A program made the translations under genes and the position numbers. The notes beneath the pieces were generated by a model that was given only the letters and a program-made list of their open reading frames with translations, did not search any database and was not told the origin of the DNA. From the NCBI GenBank assembly GCA_029834535.1, contig JAQMWT010000329.1, forward strand, positions 1-38,647: a stretch of 38,647 nt of DNA. Direction: 5' to 3'. This DNA is from Chrysophaeum taylorii. Lineage: Eukaryota > Sar > Pelagophyceae > Pelagomonadales > Pelagomonadaceae. Below are positions 19,422 through 27,706 of the stretch, in pieces (within the stretch, counting starts at the first letter, position 1; each line of letters starts with the position of its first letter).

Positions 19422-21526
19422 GTAGTGGAGAGGCTGGCAGTGAAGAAGTTCTCCATAAATAACAAGTGAGTTGGAATGATAATCGGCTGAACAGGTGGTG
19501 ACGGTTCGTCAGCCTCATCAGCCATGCCGTGCTTCTCATCAAATGATGATAGCGAGGTCGGATCGACATCCCTTGTGGTTTCGGCTCGTGGTGGTTGGTT
19601 GATGGCTGATTGGACCTGTGAAGATAGCGAGGACAGTAACGCTGGTGGTAACGCCGAGATGGCGGAAGCAGTAAAGAAGTCAGGCACAATATCAGAGGGA
19701 TCACCCTGTGTGTTGGAGGCATTCCTGATATCTGTAGGAGGAGTTGTCTTTGGGGTGGGAGCAGTAGCAATAGTATGATGTTGTGGCTCCACGTAGTTTA
19801 ACGACTTTCCGGTCGAGGATAGATGAACGTCTACATCATAAATGATGTCTTCTGCGAACATGAGTTGTTCGTTTAGGCGAAGTAAGTCACTATTGTCCTC
19901 AGTAGATGTCGTTGACAGAATATCAGCGGATTGCAACAGAGTCTCACATAACTTGGTGATGTTCTGTTGTAGCTGAGCCGTGATATCATTATCTGTCACA
20001 TGCTTCGTAAGTTCACTACACTGCTCTTGCAGTGTATTTAAGGTGTGCTTCGTTCGGTCCAACAATTTCATGTTAGATCGAGAGGACCTGTCGAAAGTGC
20101 GGGGGCAAATTGGACGGTCATGGGACCGTCCAGCAGTTTTCTTGGTGACATAAGAATCACCAGAACGATAATACGATAGGTCGCTGCGAGAGAAAGGCTG
20201 GCGTGCATCGTTAGAGTTACGCAAGCGTCTAGCGTTAAACGTGGAGGATGTTCCAGGTTGAGAAGAAGTAATGGACGCGAGTGCGTTTGCAGTTTGAGTC
20301 AGACTTTTGTCTGATAGGTCCAGCGTGTTTGTCAGTAGAAATGTTGGCTTTGCTTGTGGTGTCAATCCTTCAACATAAGGTTGCCAAGAAACAGGGCGTT
20401 CTAAGCGTCTTTTGTTCGACCCATTTGATACTACATTATATAAGTCTGATGCGTATTCTAAGATATAGCTAGGATTGGTAGGGTGACACAATCGTTCAGC
20501 GTCTGGCACAGGCCGAGATGAAGATCGAGTTTCATACATACAACACCAGTCTGCCCAACCACGATCGTAACGATTGTTGCTGGTATTATCGGCATAATGC
20601 CGATGTATCTCTTCATAAATTTTCCTACAAAGAGTACCAAAGTCGAATTGAAGGTCAGTCTCTTCCTGGTTAAGTTGGTAAGAGATTTGCCTAAACGCTA
20701 GGACAGCTTCAATAAAGACATGGACATACCAGTTAGGGTCATAAACAACAGAGTTAAACTGCTGTTTCAGGTAGGATACATCAGTAGTCGCAACAGACTC
20801 GTAGTGACTAAAGGCAATGAGCATAATGGCGCGAGCCTTGTTGGGCAAATAAATTTTGTTATACACCTCACTGATGGCGGGCCAGGCCGCAAGTGCTGGT
20901 TTTCCAACACGTTCAAGATTGAAGTAAGTATGCAAGAATGTAGCATACGTGTTCTGACAAGTGTGCCAATCAGCAGCAGTTAACGAAAACATGGTAACAG
21001 GGGCACGAACGCGGGTGTCAAAAGCTAATGCTTTCGGGTGCGCGCGATTTAAGATTCGTCCCTCTTCTAAGAAACGAAGATTGATTTCAGGGCGCAATGT
21101 CTTGACTTCATTGTCGTAAGAGATAGTAGCTAGCTGGGCTACTTCTGCGTCAGTTAAGTTGGGGAAAGCTTCATTGGTGAAGTGCCATTCCTGATACTCA
21201 GGGGGCAATTCATCAACAGCTAAATGGAGATCAGGAGCCCTATCGGTCTTCCATTCCAGGAAAACGCGATCGAGAATTTGATTCCGGTGGATCTCGTAGT
21301 CCTTGCATGACCGAGTGTAAGCATCGTACGAGTCGTACTCGAGGAAGGCATCGGCATGACTGGACCGTAATAATTGTTGAATATGCTTAATTTGCAAGGA
21401 TACCTTGCGGGTCTGAAGCTGAAATCGATTTCCTTCGTTAAGAAACTCAACTACAGGAGCTTCGAGCTTCCGTATGTCCGCACCTGTGATCGCCTTGGGT
21501 GCGGCTCGTGCTGCGTGTTCTGCCAT
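19394..21526 (-). CDS. gag: Element B gag-like protein, 710 aa
   Basis: Uninterrupted frame from an ATG ending at 21526. The first 330 residues are predicted helical and globular (VEFLNEGNRFQLQTRKVSLQ; later QDEE-like Gln/Asn-rich turns), in the style of copia-type gag. A basic Ser/Arg stretch follows (about 430-500, including RRLRNSNDARQPFSRSD), then a coiled coil (LNTLQEQCSELTKHVTDND). The tail is Pro/Thr/Ser-rich and disordered. I see no CCHC zinc knuckle; the basic stretch may bind RNA instead. It is the first gene of the element and overlaps the protease frame by 28 bases. Motif copy 3 lies within it. It is the best-preserved gene of element B. Confidence 0.6.
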   Translation of the reverse strand: MAEHAARAAPKAITGADIRKLEAPVVEFLNEGNRFQLQTRKVSLQIKHIQQLLRSSHADAFLEYDSYDAYTRSCKDYEIHRNQILDRVFLEWKTDRAPDLHLAVDELPPEYQEWHFTNEAFPNLTDAEVAQLATISYDNEVKTLRPEINLRFLEEGRILNRAHPKALAFDTRVRAPVTMFSLTAADWHTCQNTYATFLHTYFNLERVGKPALAAWPAISEVYNKIYLPNKARAIMLIAFSHYESVATTDVSYLKQQFNSVVYDPNWYVHVFIEAVLAFRQISYQLNQEETDLQFDFGTLCRKIYEEIHRHYADNTSNNRYDRGWADWCCMYETRSSSRPVPDAERLCHPTNPSYILEYASDLYNVVSNGSNKRRLERPVSWQPYVEGLTPQAKPTFLLTNTLDLSDKSLTQTANALASITSSQPGTSSTFNARRLRNSNDARQPFSRSDLSYYRSGDSYVTKKTAGRSHDRPICPRTFDRSSRSNMKLLDRTKHTLNTLQEQCSELTKHVTDNDITAQLQQNITKLCETLLQSADILSTTSTEDNSDLLRLNEQLMFAEDIIYDVDVHLSSTGKSLNYVEPQHHTIATAPTPKTTPPTDIRNASNTQGDPSDIVPDFFTASAISALPPALLSSLSSQVQSAINQPPRAETTRDVDPTSLSSFDEKHGMADEADEPSPPVQPIIIPTHLLFMENFFTASLSTTCPLRKMHF
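19792..19814 (-). repeat. SLNY motif, copy 3
   Basis: Matches copies 1 and 2 at 21 of 23 bases on the minus strand, inside the element B gag, where it encodes GKSLNYV in the gene's own frame. Confidence 0.7.
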
Positions 21527-22364
21527 GGCAGTTGACTGGAACCTGTGGGTTCAGTCACGCAGTTGACACTGTCTAGACATTCTAAGGGGGTCTGTCTATC
21601 GGTGTCTATGTACACTCATGCGTTATCGATGGAAAAATGTCTATTTGACAACGGTGCAAGCTGTGAGTCCAGAGTAGTGCCGCTAAGCGTAGTCACTCAT
21701 GGCAGCTGGTTATTTTGGTGCTCTCGAGGAGCTTGGTAAGTGCATTGCCATGGAATGTACGAGTGGACGTACCCAAAATATTCCATAACATGTGTGCAAG
21801 AGTACAGGTTAGCCAACTTACACACACATCAACATTAACATGACAATACGATACTATGAACAGGTGCACACAAGGTTACACGATCACGTGTGCAAAATGT
21901 GCTATATACAGCCCAATGGTAATGACGTTATATTAACAAGCGTGTTTGCGTGGCGAGGCTGGACCGGCGCGGTAACAGTCCAAAACCCATACGTTACGTG
22001 CACGCGTTGACACATGGTTTCTCAGGGACCCGCCTGGGCCCGCAACCTGCAGAGCATTTATAGCATGCAGTGGTAAGTCACCTGGGATACCATCCCGTCT
22101 CATCACAAACGTCTGGAAGTATTTAATTCGGGGAATGAAAGGTTATGTTCCCTATATCCTCAGAACACGACAGGCGGCATCTAGAACTATACGAGAAAGG
22201 CTAAGTGTATAGTGCTACATACCTCGGGACGCGCTTGACCATGATGATGAGCTTGAGCACAAATCAGAGAACTAATTGACTGTGTAGAAAGGAAGAAGAA
22301 GGGTAAGGAAGATATCACGCTCTCAACGGACGGATAAGGGTAAGAGGCAGCAGATTTCCCTGCA
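21527..22364 (-). promoter_or_regulatory. 5' leader of element B with TATA-like boxes
   Basis: No gene seen. On the minus strand, upstream of gag, there are TATA-like sequences: GCTATAAATGC (about 22056-22068) and GTATATAGCAC (about 21900-21912). They could drive element B. The stretch is the expected place for its 5' LTR and leader, but no second copy of it is present in the window, so LTR ends cannot be defined. The gene-free run ends at R1d. Confidence 0.25.
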
Positions 22365-22599
22365 TGTTTGTTCCAGATTTCGCTCATCACCGAGTTCAAT
22401 CTGCGAGGGCGTAGAGATACAAAATCCCATTTAGGGTTAGTACCCCCCCCCCTTACATCACACTCACACCCAATAACCAATAAATCGCTGTGTCGAACAC
22501 CGTGCCGCTCTTTGTGTCGTAAGAGGACAGGGCAACAGGGTGGCACTACGACTGCCATCATTCTCTTCCAGGGGCACAGTGAATTTTTTCTGTTCTCTA
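22365..22599 (-). repeat. Repeat R1, copy d (inverted)
   Basis: Reverse-complement copy of the R1 core. Read on the minus strand it runs TAGAGAACAGAAAAAATTCA, CACTGTGCC, GAGAATGATGGCAGT, CTTACGACACAAAGAGC, a G10 run, CTAACCCTAAATGGGATTTT, then CCCTCGCAGATTGAACTCGG and ATCTGGAACAAACA. Similarity to copy c stops after AACAAACA. It lies between elements A and B. Confidence 0.85.
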
Positions 22600-22771
22600 T
22601 TACCTACTATAGGACGCAAGACTGCTTCGAGTGTTCTTCCATTCTACTTGCTAGAAAGAGAAGTTAGAGACAGAAAATTTGATGTCACCTGTGTGGCGTA
22701 ACAAGAAATTATGCCTACCTGGCTCACCTTCGAATCTAGGCTCGCCGCTCACGTCCGCGCTCTTGGTCGAG

Positions 22772-23989
22772 TCACTGGACGAGGAAGGCCGTTCGCTCGC
22801 CACACACCCACAAACAGCTTCCGTGCCTGGTCCTCACAACTCGAGGACCGGCTGTTGCTTTATGATTAAGAACACTTGAATCACAGAAATCAGGGAAGAT
22901 GATGTCATAGAGAAAACTGACATCATCAGATCGGAGTAGGGTGCCCCTGATAACGGGGGGCCCTAAAGGAGGGGTGAGCCTTAGGAGACGGGAGTTTCCG
23001 CCACAGGACTCCCCTGGTGAGAATACGAGCTGCCCCAGCGAGCTGCTAGCGCGAGGAGCGCGGCTTGGCCTTACGAGCATCTCGTGAGAGAATCTTCTTG
23101 TGAACGCGGGTGATGATCGGTTCGGGAACGCGACCCTGCGTAGAGAAAACTTGGGGACCAACACATCAGTCTCGTGCGGAGCGAAACCCGTGACACAAGG
23201 AGTTGTGCTGGATGAGATCTTGGACTTGTCGGTGAAACTGCGACTGTCAACGTCCTCGTACTCAGGCTCGAGCTTGCGGTGCGAAAGGTGAGAGGTCGGC
23301 TTGAAATAAGCGACATCATCGTTCGGACCCAAATCGGAATAGAAATGTAGAGCAACACGATCAATCTGGTGATCGTAAGGCTCGTAAACTTCAGCAACAT
23401 AGATCTTCTTGCGCCAATCAGAACGCTTCCGGTCAGGAATCCGGAAAAAAACAAACTTACCGTGGTGATAGTCATCACGGAAGGTTTCTTCGGGTTTGCG
23501 GATGGCTTGATCAACGATCGGGGGAACCATCACAGGCGTGATCTGACTAACATGAACACGTCGTTCTTCGGGCGGAGAGTCGAGAGACTCAATCCTATAG
23601 GTGACCGGGAAAAGGCGTTCCTTGATAATAAACGGTCCTCGCCATTCCGGTCGAAGCTTGTTCTGAAGGAAAGGAATGTAGAGCAAAACATGCGACCCTC
23701 CCTTGTATTCGACATCGACATGATCGGCGTTGTAAGCCAGTCGTTGTTTCTTCAGAGCTTTTTCACGAGCTTCGTGGACGATCTTCGTATAATACTTCAA
23801 TCGTTCGCGAGTTTCAGCGACTGCATCAGAGCGAGTCTTTGGTAACAGTCTGGTATCGAAGTCCATAAGCATATAATCGGTCGGTAACATCGACTGACGG
23901 TTCAGGCGTAGCATAAAGGGAGAAATCTGCGTGCCTGGAATAAACTTGCGGAGTAGCAAAACGCAATATAGTGGGTAAAGTCGGGCCAA
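22772..23989 (-). CDS. Element A integrase C-terminus with reader-like extension
   Basis: About 405 codons, joined to the integrase core by a frameshift near 23945. Residues about 25-100 finish the core helices (TRERLKYYTKIVHEAREKAL). The GPY/F DNA-binding module follows: GGSHVLLYIPFLQNKLRPEW, RGPFIIKERLF, then RRVHVSQITPV. After it comes a further domain: DWRKKIYVAEVYEPYDHQID, then RVALHFYSDLGPN and YFKPTSHLSHRKLEPEYEDV. Its W-x4-YVAEV...HFY pattern resembles chromo-, Tudor- or BAH-like beta-barrels seen at the end of some protist Ty3/gypsy integrases, where such domains steer insertion to chromatin marks. That function is inference. The last 150 residues are Ser/Arg-rich and may be read-through of non-coding sequence. 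Confidence 0.55.
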   Translation of the reverse strand: MARLYPLYCVLLLRKFIPGTQISPFMLRLNRQSMLPTDYMLMDFDTRLLPKTRSDAVAETRERLKYYTKIVHEAREKALKKQRLAYNADHVDVEYKGGSHVLLYIPFLQNKLRPEWRGPFIIKERLFPVTYRIESLDSPPEERRVHVSQITPVMVPPIVDQAIRKPEETFRDDYHHGKFVFFRIPDRKRSDWRKKIYVAEVYEPYDHQIDRVALHFYSDLGPNDDVAYFKPTSHLSHRKLEPEYEDVDSRSFTDKSKISSSTTPCVTGFAPHETDVLVPKFSLRRVAFPNRSSPAFTRRFSHEMLVRPSRAPRASSSLGQLVFSPGESCGGNSRLLRLTPPLGPPVIRGTLLRSDDVSFLYDIIFPDFCDSSVLNHKATAGPRVVRTRHGSCLWVCGERTAFLVQ

Positions 23990-24381
23990 TCCGTGATGTT
24001 CCGGCCCTGAAGGCAGGCACGGAGGACGGCCTTGATAAATCGGTTCACACGCTCAGCAGGGTTTGACTGGGCGTGATAGGGAATCGTAGTTTGGTGTCGC
24101 GTGTTGAAGAGATGGCAAAACTCGCGCATCAACTTGTTCACGAACTCTTTACCGTTGTCGGTACGAATCATCTGGGGCAAGTAGCCCTCGAGGAGGATGT
24201 TAATGACAAAAGACTCGATAATGGATTCAGCAGTCCTATCGTTCAAAACATCCAAAATCAAGAAGTGCGAGAACGGATCGAAAAACGCTAGAAGATACGT
24301 CTCGGGACCAGTGCTGGGCAAAGGTCCAAATAACTCCATGCATTGAACAGCGCCATCACCATCGTAGACAGGCTGTTGCAA
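23902..24381 (-). pseudogene. Element A integrase catalytic core
   Basis: Retroviral-type integrase core (rve fold), which joins cDNA ends to host DNA in the nucleus. The first strand reads CMELFGPLPSTGPETYLLAF, the second block MIRTDNGKEFVN and the third PYHAQSNPAERVNRFIKAVL. Asp at residue 75 and Glu at residue 110 are exactly 35 apart, as in the D,D-35-E triad. The first catalytic Asp is replaced by Glu (residue 16, codon 24334-24336). It continues the HHCC frame upstream in the same phase; only a TGA near 24393 separates them. The frame is lost near 23945. Confidence 0.75.
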
Positions 24382-24390
24382 GAGTCCAGC

Positions 24391-24876
24391 TCATTTCGGC
24401 TCAGGATTACGAGCTTTCTGGCAAACTAAACATTCAGCAATGGAGACTCCGACTTCGTTCGACATGTGGGGCCACCAAAATCGTTCCTGGATAGCCTGGA
24501 CCGTACTGTGACGTCCCATATGACCACCGTTGACCGGAGTGTCATGGTAGAGTCGAATAATGCGCTTGCGCAACGTGGCAGGGGCCACAATCATCGGGTG
24601 CAAATCAGCAGAAATGCGGTAAAGTAAGTCTTTCACAACTTCATATCGTTCGTTAGCTCGGTAACGTCGCGACGTATGACCTCGGGCCATCCGATAGCGA
24701 ATATCCTCGCAAGTAGCATCAGATTCTTGCTCACGCGCGATCTCATCGAGCGTCATATTATCGGGAATTTTATCAATATAATCCTTGTAGGCGGCTGCGT
24801 CCTCGAAGACCTGCGGCTCATCGCGCACGCGGTTCTTCCGACGTTGTCTCGTAGCGTGAGACGTAGCCAATCTCAT
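24391..24876 (-). pseudogene. Element A integrase N-terminal zinc domain (H2C2)
   Basis: The HHCC zinc-binding module precedes the core: RIIRLYHDTPVNGGHMGRHS, then FWWPHMSNEVGVSIAECLVC and QKAR. The His and Cys positions (YHDTPVNGGH and CLVC) are those of the integrase H2C2 domain, which supports integrase multimerisation. The upstream part links it to RNase H. The frame ends in TGA directly after NPEPK and continues in phase as AGLLQQPVYDG, so the TGA is an internal nonsense codon; an ancestral CGA is possible. Confidence 0.75.
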
Positions 24877-25259
24877 CGGATCTTTTTCGGGATCTTCTTC
24901 CTCGTCTTCCGGCAGTTCGGTCGTAACAACGACAATATGAAGTGACAGCCGGAAACCGGAATTCCTTGGTCATCAATAGGTCGGGGAAGCTCTTGGAACA
25001 CCAAATAAGCGTGGTTCAAAGGCTCACCAAACTCGTCTGTCTCGATGACATGATCTATCGGATTGCGGGAGAGACAGTCAGGGATACTCATGCTCGGTGA
25101 CTTTCCCGGCTCGTAACCATGTTCAGGGTCAAAGTTGGCGAGGCGCATCGCCCTACGAGCAAGCTGCCCAGACGAATGCGTCGCCTTACATAAAAACGCC
25201 AAATTTCGGTGATCGGTCTCCAAAACACTCCGGTGCCCTTCGATGTAGGCTCGAAAGTG
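24873..25259 (-). pseudogene. Element A RNase H, C-terminal half
   Basis: Continuation of the RNase H domain after an in-frame TAG at 25262-25260. The phase is that of the reverse transcriptase frame. It begins HFRAYIEGHRSVLETDHRNL; the Asp of ETDHRNL is a catalytic residue, and PDCLSRNP matches the C-terminal Asp block (ADxLSR) of Ty3/gypsy RNase H. The domain degrades the RNA strand of the RNA-DNA hybrid. The tail leads toward the integrase, with a phase change near 24870. Confidence 0.75.
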
Positions 25260-26909
25260 CTATAGAGAAAGTATAACTGCCAGCAGCTCTAGCCGACGGG
25301 GCTCATAATTGCGCATCTCCTTCGGCACGGCTCGGCTCCAGTATTCAATCACTCGTTCTTCTCGAGTCACTCTTCCTGCCTTGTCCTTGACTTCGACAAT
25401 CTGGAAGGGATATGCTCCAAGTCCATCCTTGGAAGCATCGGATCGGATCTGAAAAGGCAGATCATAATCGGGGTGGTAGACTCCTCTGGAATCAACCAAA
25501 GCCTCAATAATCGTATCCCAAGCCTTTTGACACTCGGGCGTCCACTCGAACTTTACGCCTTCGAGGCATAATCGTCTCAGCGGTTCCACAATCTTCGAGT
25601 AGCCTTTCACATATCGCCGGCAGTAATTACTCATGTCGATGAAAGAGCACATCTGGGTCTTCGCATAAATATTCGGCAAAGTACCTGGAATGGGCATCTT
25701 CTGCAGTGCCTCCAGCATCTTCGGATTTGGCTTCAAGCCTTCTGGGGTCGAAATGTGTCCCAGAAATTCTATCGCATCCTTGAGAAGGTGGAACTTCGCG
25801 GTTCGACCGCTGTACCCTCTCTGCGCCAAATGACACATAACTTTGATCAAAACTTGTAAATGTCGATGAAGATCGTCGGACCCCATCATAATATCGTCAA
25901 CAAACGCAACCAAGTCTCGATACATCCATTTCGAAAGGTCGCTCGCTATCTGCTTGCAGAAAAGAGCTCCGGCCGTCTTCACACCCAGAGGTAATCGCAA
26001 GACACTATGAGCGCCAAGTGGGCTAACCATCGTGACAGCGTCTTGCGCTGCCGGATCCAGACGAAGGTTGTGGTATCCCCTTCTAATATCACTGCATGTC
26101 CGCCAGCGTCGCATGGCGAGAAAAGCTAAAGCATCGTCTTGTCAAATGTTCGGCCAACTGTCATTGACCAATTGATCGTTGAGCTGACGTAAGTCAACGG
26201 CAACACGGAACGCGTTTGACGTTCCAATCTCAGCTCCTTTCTTGGGAAGCATCAACAGAGGAAATCCCCAAGGTGAGTTGGCCGGGCGAATGACTCCATC
26301 CCGACACCACTCACTGATCTGCTTGCGGAGACAATCGAGCTTCGCAGCCGTCAGTCGGTAGGGCGTCATCTTAATCGGTCGCGGATTCGCGTCTTTGAAT
26401 CGCAGAGACACAGGTGGCGAGTCCACAGGTCTCATAATCGGGTCGAAAAAGGCCCAAGAATATTGCACACAGTGACGGAGCATCAGCTTCGCATCGTCAT
26501 CTAAGTGCGGATTGTCAGGAATTCCAAGCTCCTGTACAACCCTGTCAACTTCTTCCTTCGTAGGAATCTTCACTTTCATAGCGTGGTTATCCTTGACATG
26601 CTCGGGAGTTTGCGGCAGCGGTGCACCATCAGCATCGCGCGGCGCATCTTTCCATGGCACATCGAACTTTTTCTCATATTTTAGTCTCACTTCCGGGTGG
26701 CTTTTGTTGATCTTCTCGCCTTTGACACGAACGCTCGGCTCGCTCTTAATCTTCGGTTCCCGATTTCGCTCAGGATCTGGTGGAACGTCCAAATTTGGTC
26801 GGGGGGGGGGGGGCAGCGGAAGAAGCATGATACGTCCCCGGCTCATCTGTTGCAGGCGGAAGCAAAGGCACCTCTGGAGGTTTCCATCTGGTGCGATATT
26901 GGAGATCAT
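25260..26909 (-). pseudogene. pol: Element A reverse transcriptase and N-terminal RNase H
   Basis: Ty3/gypsy-type reverse transcriptase. The fingers read KMTPYRLTAAKLDCLRKQIS, then RDGVIRPANSPWGFPLLMLP and FRVAVDLRQLND. A TGA at 26144-26142 (after DSWPNI) breaks the frame, which resumes in the same phase with TCSDIRRGYHNLRLDP (motif A Asp) and DLVAFVDDIMMGSDD (catalytic FVDD for the usual YxDD). Thumb and connection are present (FLGHISTPEGLKPNPKMLEA). RNase H begins PFQIRSDASKDGLGAYPFQI and has the second acid in RRLELLAV. Upstream, a 13-G run at 26801-26813 (plus strand) marks the phase change from the DNMT-A frame. The element is dead but easily classified. Confidence 0.9.
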
Positions 26910-27309
26910 CAGTCGACACCCATCTTACGACACGTGTGCGCGTGTTTAACAGCGGAACTTGTACGAGACGAAGGGTGGTTTCGTCGATTTGCAAATAATA
27001 ATCAAACGGTCGGCCTGCAGGACTCAACGCGGACGGTAAAGCCTCGCCGAGCAAGCGAAAATCCTTGGTCACAGAGTTGTGCTGATCGAGTACCAATAAG
27101 GCCATCGTGTCTGGTGGCACGACGGACGCCAGGTGTTTCAACGAGGTCGTCCTGGAGAAGCCGGCCCAATCAAAATCAAGGGGCATCGTCAGCAACTCCG
27201 ATGTCATTTTCAGATTGAGAGATCTGTAATCGGAAAACGGTGCGGTCCTACGCGAAGTGGGACACGCACAACGGTATAAGCTGCGTCTGTCGCGGCTCGC
27301 GATGATCCT
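26814..27309 (-). pseudogene. DNMT-A C-terminal part (motifs IX-X) and linker to RT
   Basis: Immediately after the SINE-like insertion the minus strand is open from about 27309. It reads RTAPFSDYRSLNLKMTSELL, then TMPLDFDWAGF and LKHLASVVPPDTMALLVLDQ. I align LKMTSELLTMPLDFDW with motif IX (LTxxE...GFPxxFxF) and LASVVPPDTMALLV with motif X (GNAVPPxxA) of cytosine-5 methyltransferases, i.e. the end of the domain whose motifs I-VIII lie on the other side of the insertion. The following 100 residues link to the reverse transcriptase and end in a proline run at the poly-C tract. The alignment is by eye; an unrelated linker is the alternative. Confidence 0.5.
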
Positions 27310-27318
27310 AACTTGTTC

Positions 27319-27685
27319 TAACTAACTAACTCACTAACTTCAGACCTCTCCCGAGCATGGGAGCCAGGCCGGACCGACAGGAGCCAGTCCGGAATCACGG
27401 GCCTGTAGACGAGGAGCGCCGAAAGGTCGGTCGGCGGAGAGTGACCATCAAGCTTGTCGCCATGCGACGAGGAGACCGCGATGTGACTGACAACCAACTC
27501 GTCGATAACCTTCCGTCTTCGCCCCCCGGCCATACCCCGTCCCACTGCGAACGTTCCGGCTGCCAACCGGCCCGCCCGGGAGGCGAATAGGTGCCAACCT
27601 ACGCCGGGAGGCCGGATGCCCTCGCAAGGCTCAGGATTCATGAGGCACCGTCCTCCATCGCAACCGCAGTCGGCGATCAGGGTAA
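27319..27685 (-). mobile_element. SINE-like (or LINE 3'-end) element, copy 1
   Basis: Read on the minus strand it starts near TACCCTGATCGCC and contains GGTTGCGATGGAGGACGGTG, CGCCTCCCGGGCGGGCCGGT, then GTCCGGCCTGGCTCCCATGC and GGGAGAGGTCTGAAGTTAG. It ends in a GTTA repeat, a typical non-LTR tail. Copy 2 at 32289-32688 shares the head, middle and tail with many substitutions and indels. No clear target-site duplication is visible. It sits between the motif I-VIII part of DNMT-A and its putative motif IX-X part. Confidence 0.65.
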
Positions 27686-27706
27686 GGGATGAAATGTTCG
27701 TCTGAA

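Noticed and set aside
5828..22599. R1 as interstitial telomeric sequence
   Set aside because: Only one or two CCCTAAA units occur inside a longer conserved repeat; there is no telomere array.
8407..26144. TGA reassigned to an amino acid in this genome
   Set aside because: TAA and TAG also interrupt these genes and frameshifts are common, so ordinary decay explains the stops.
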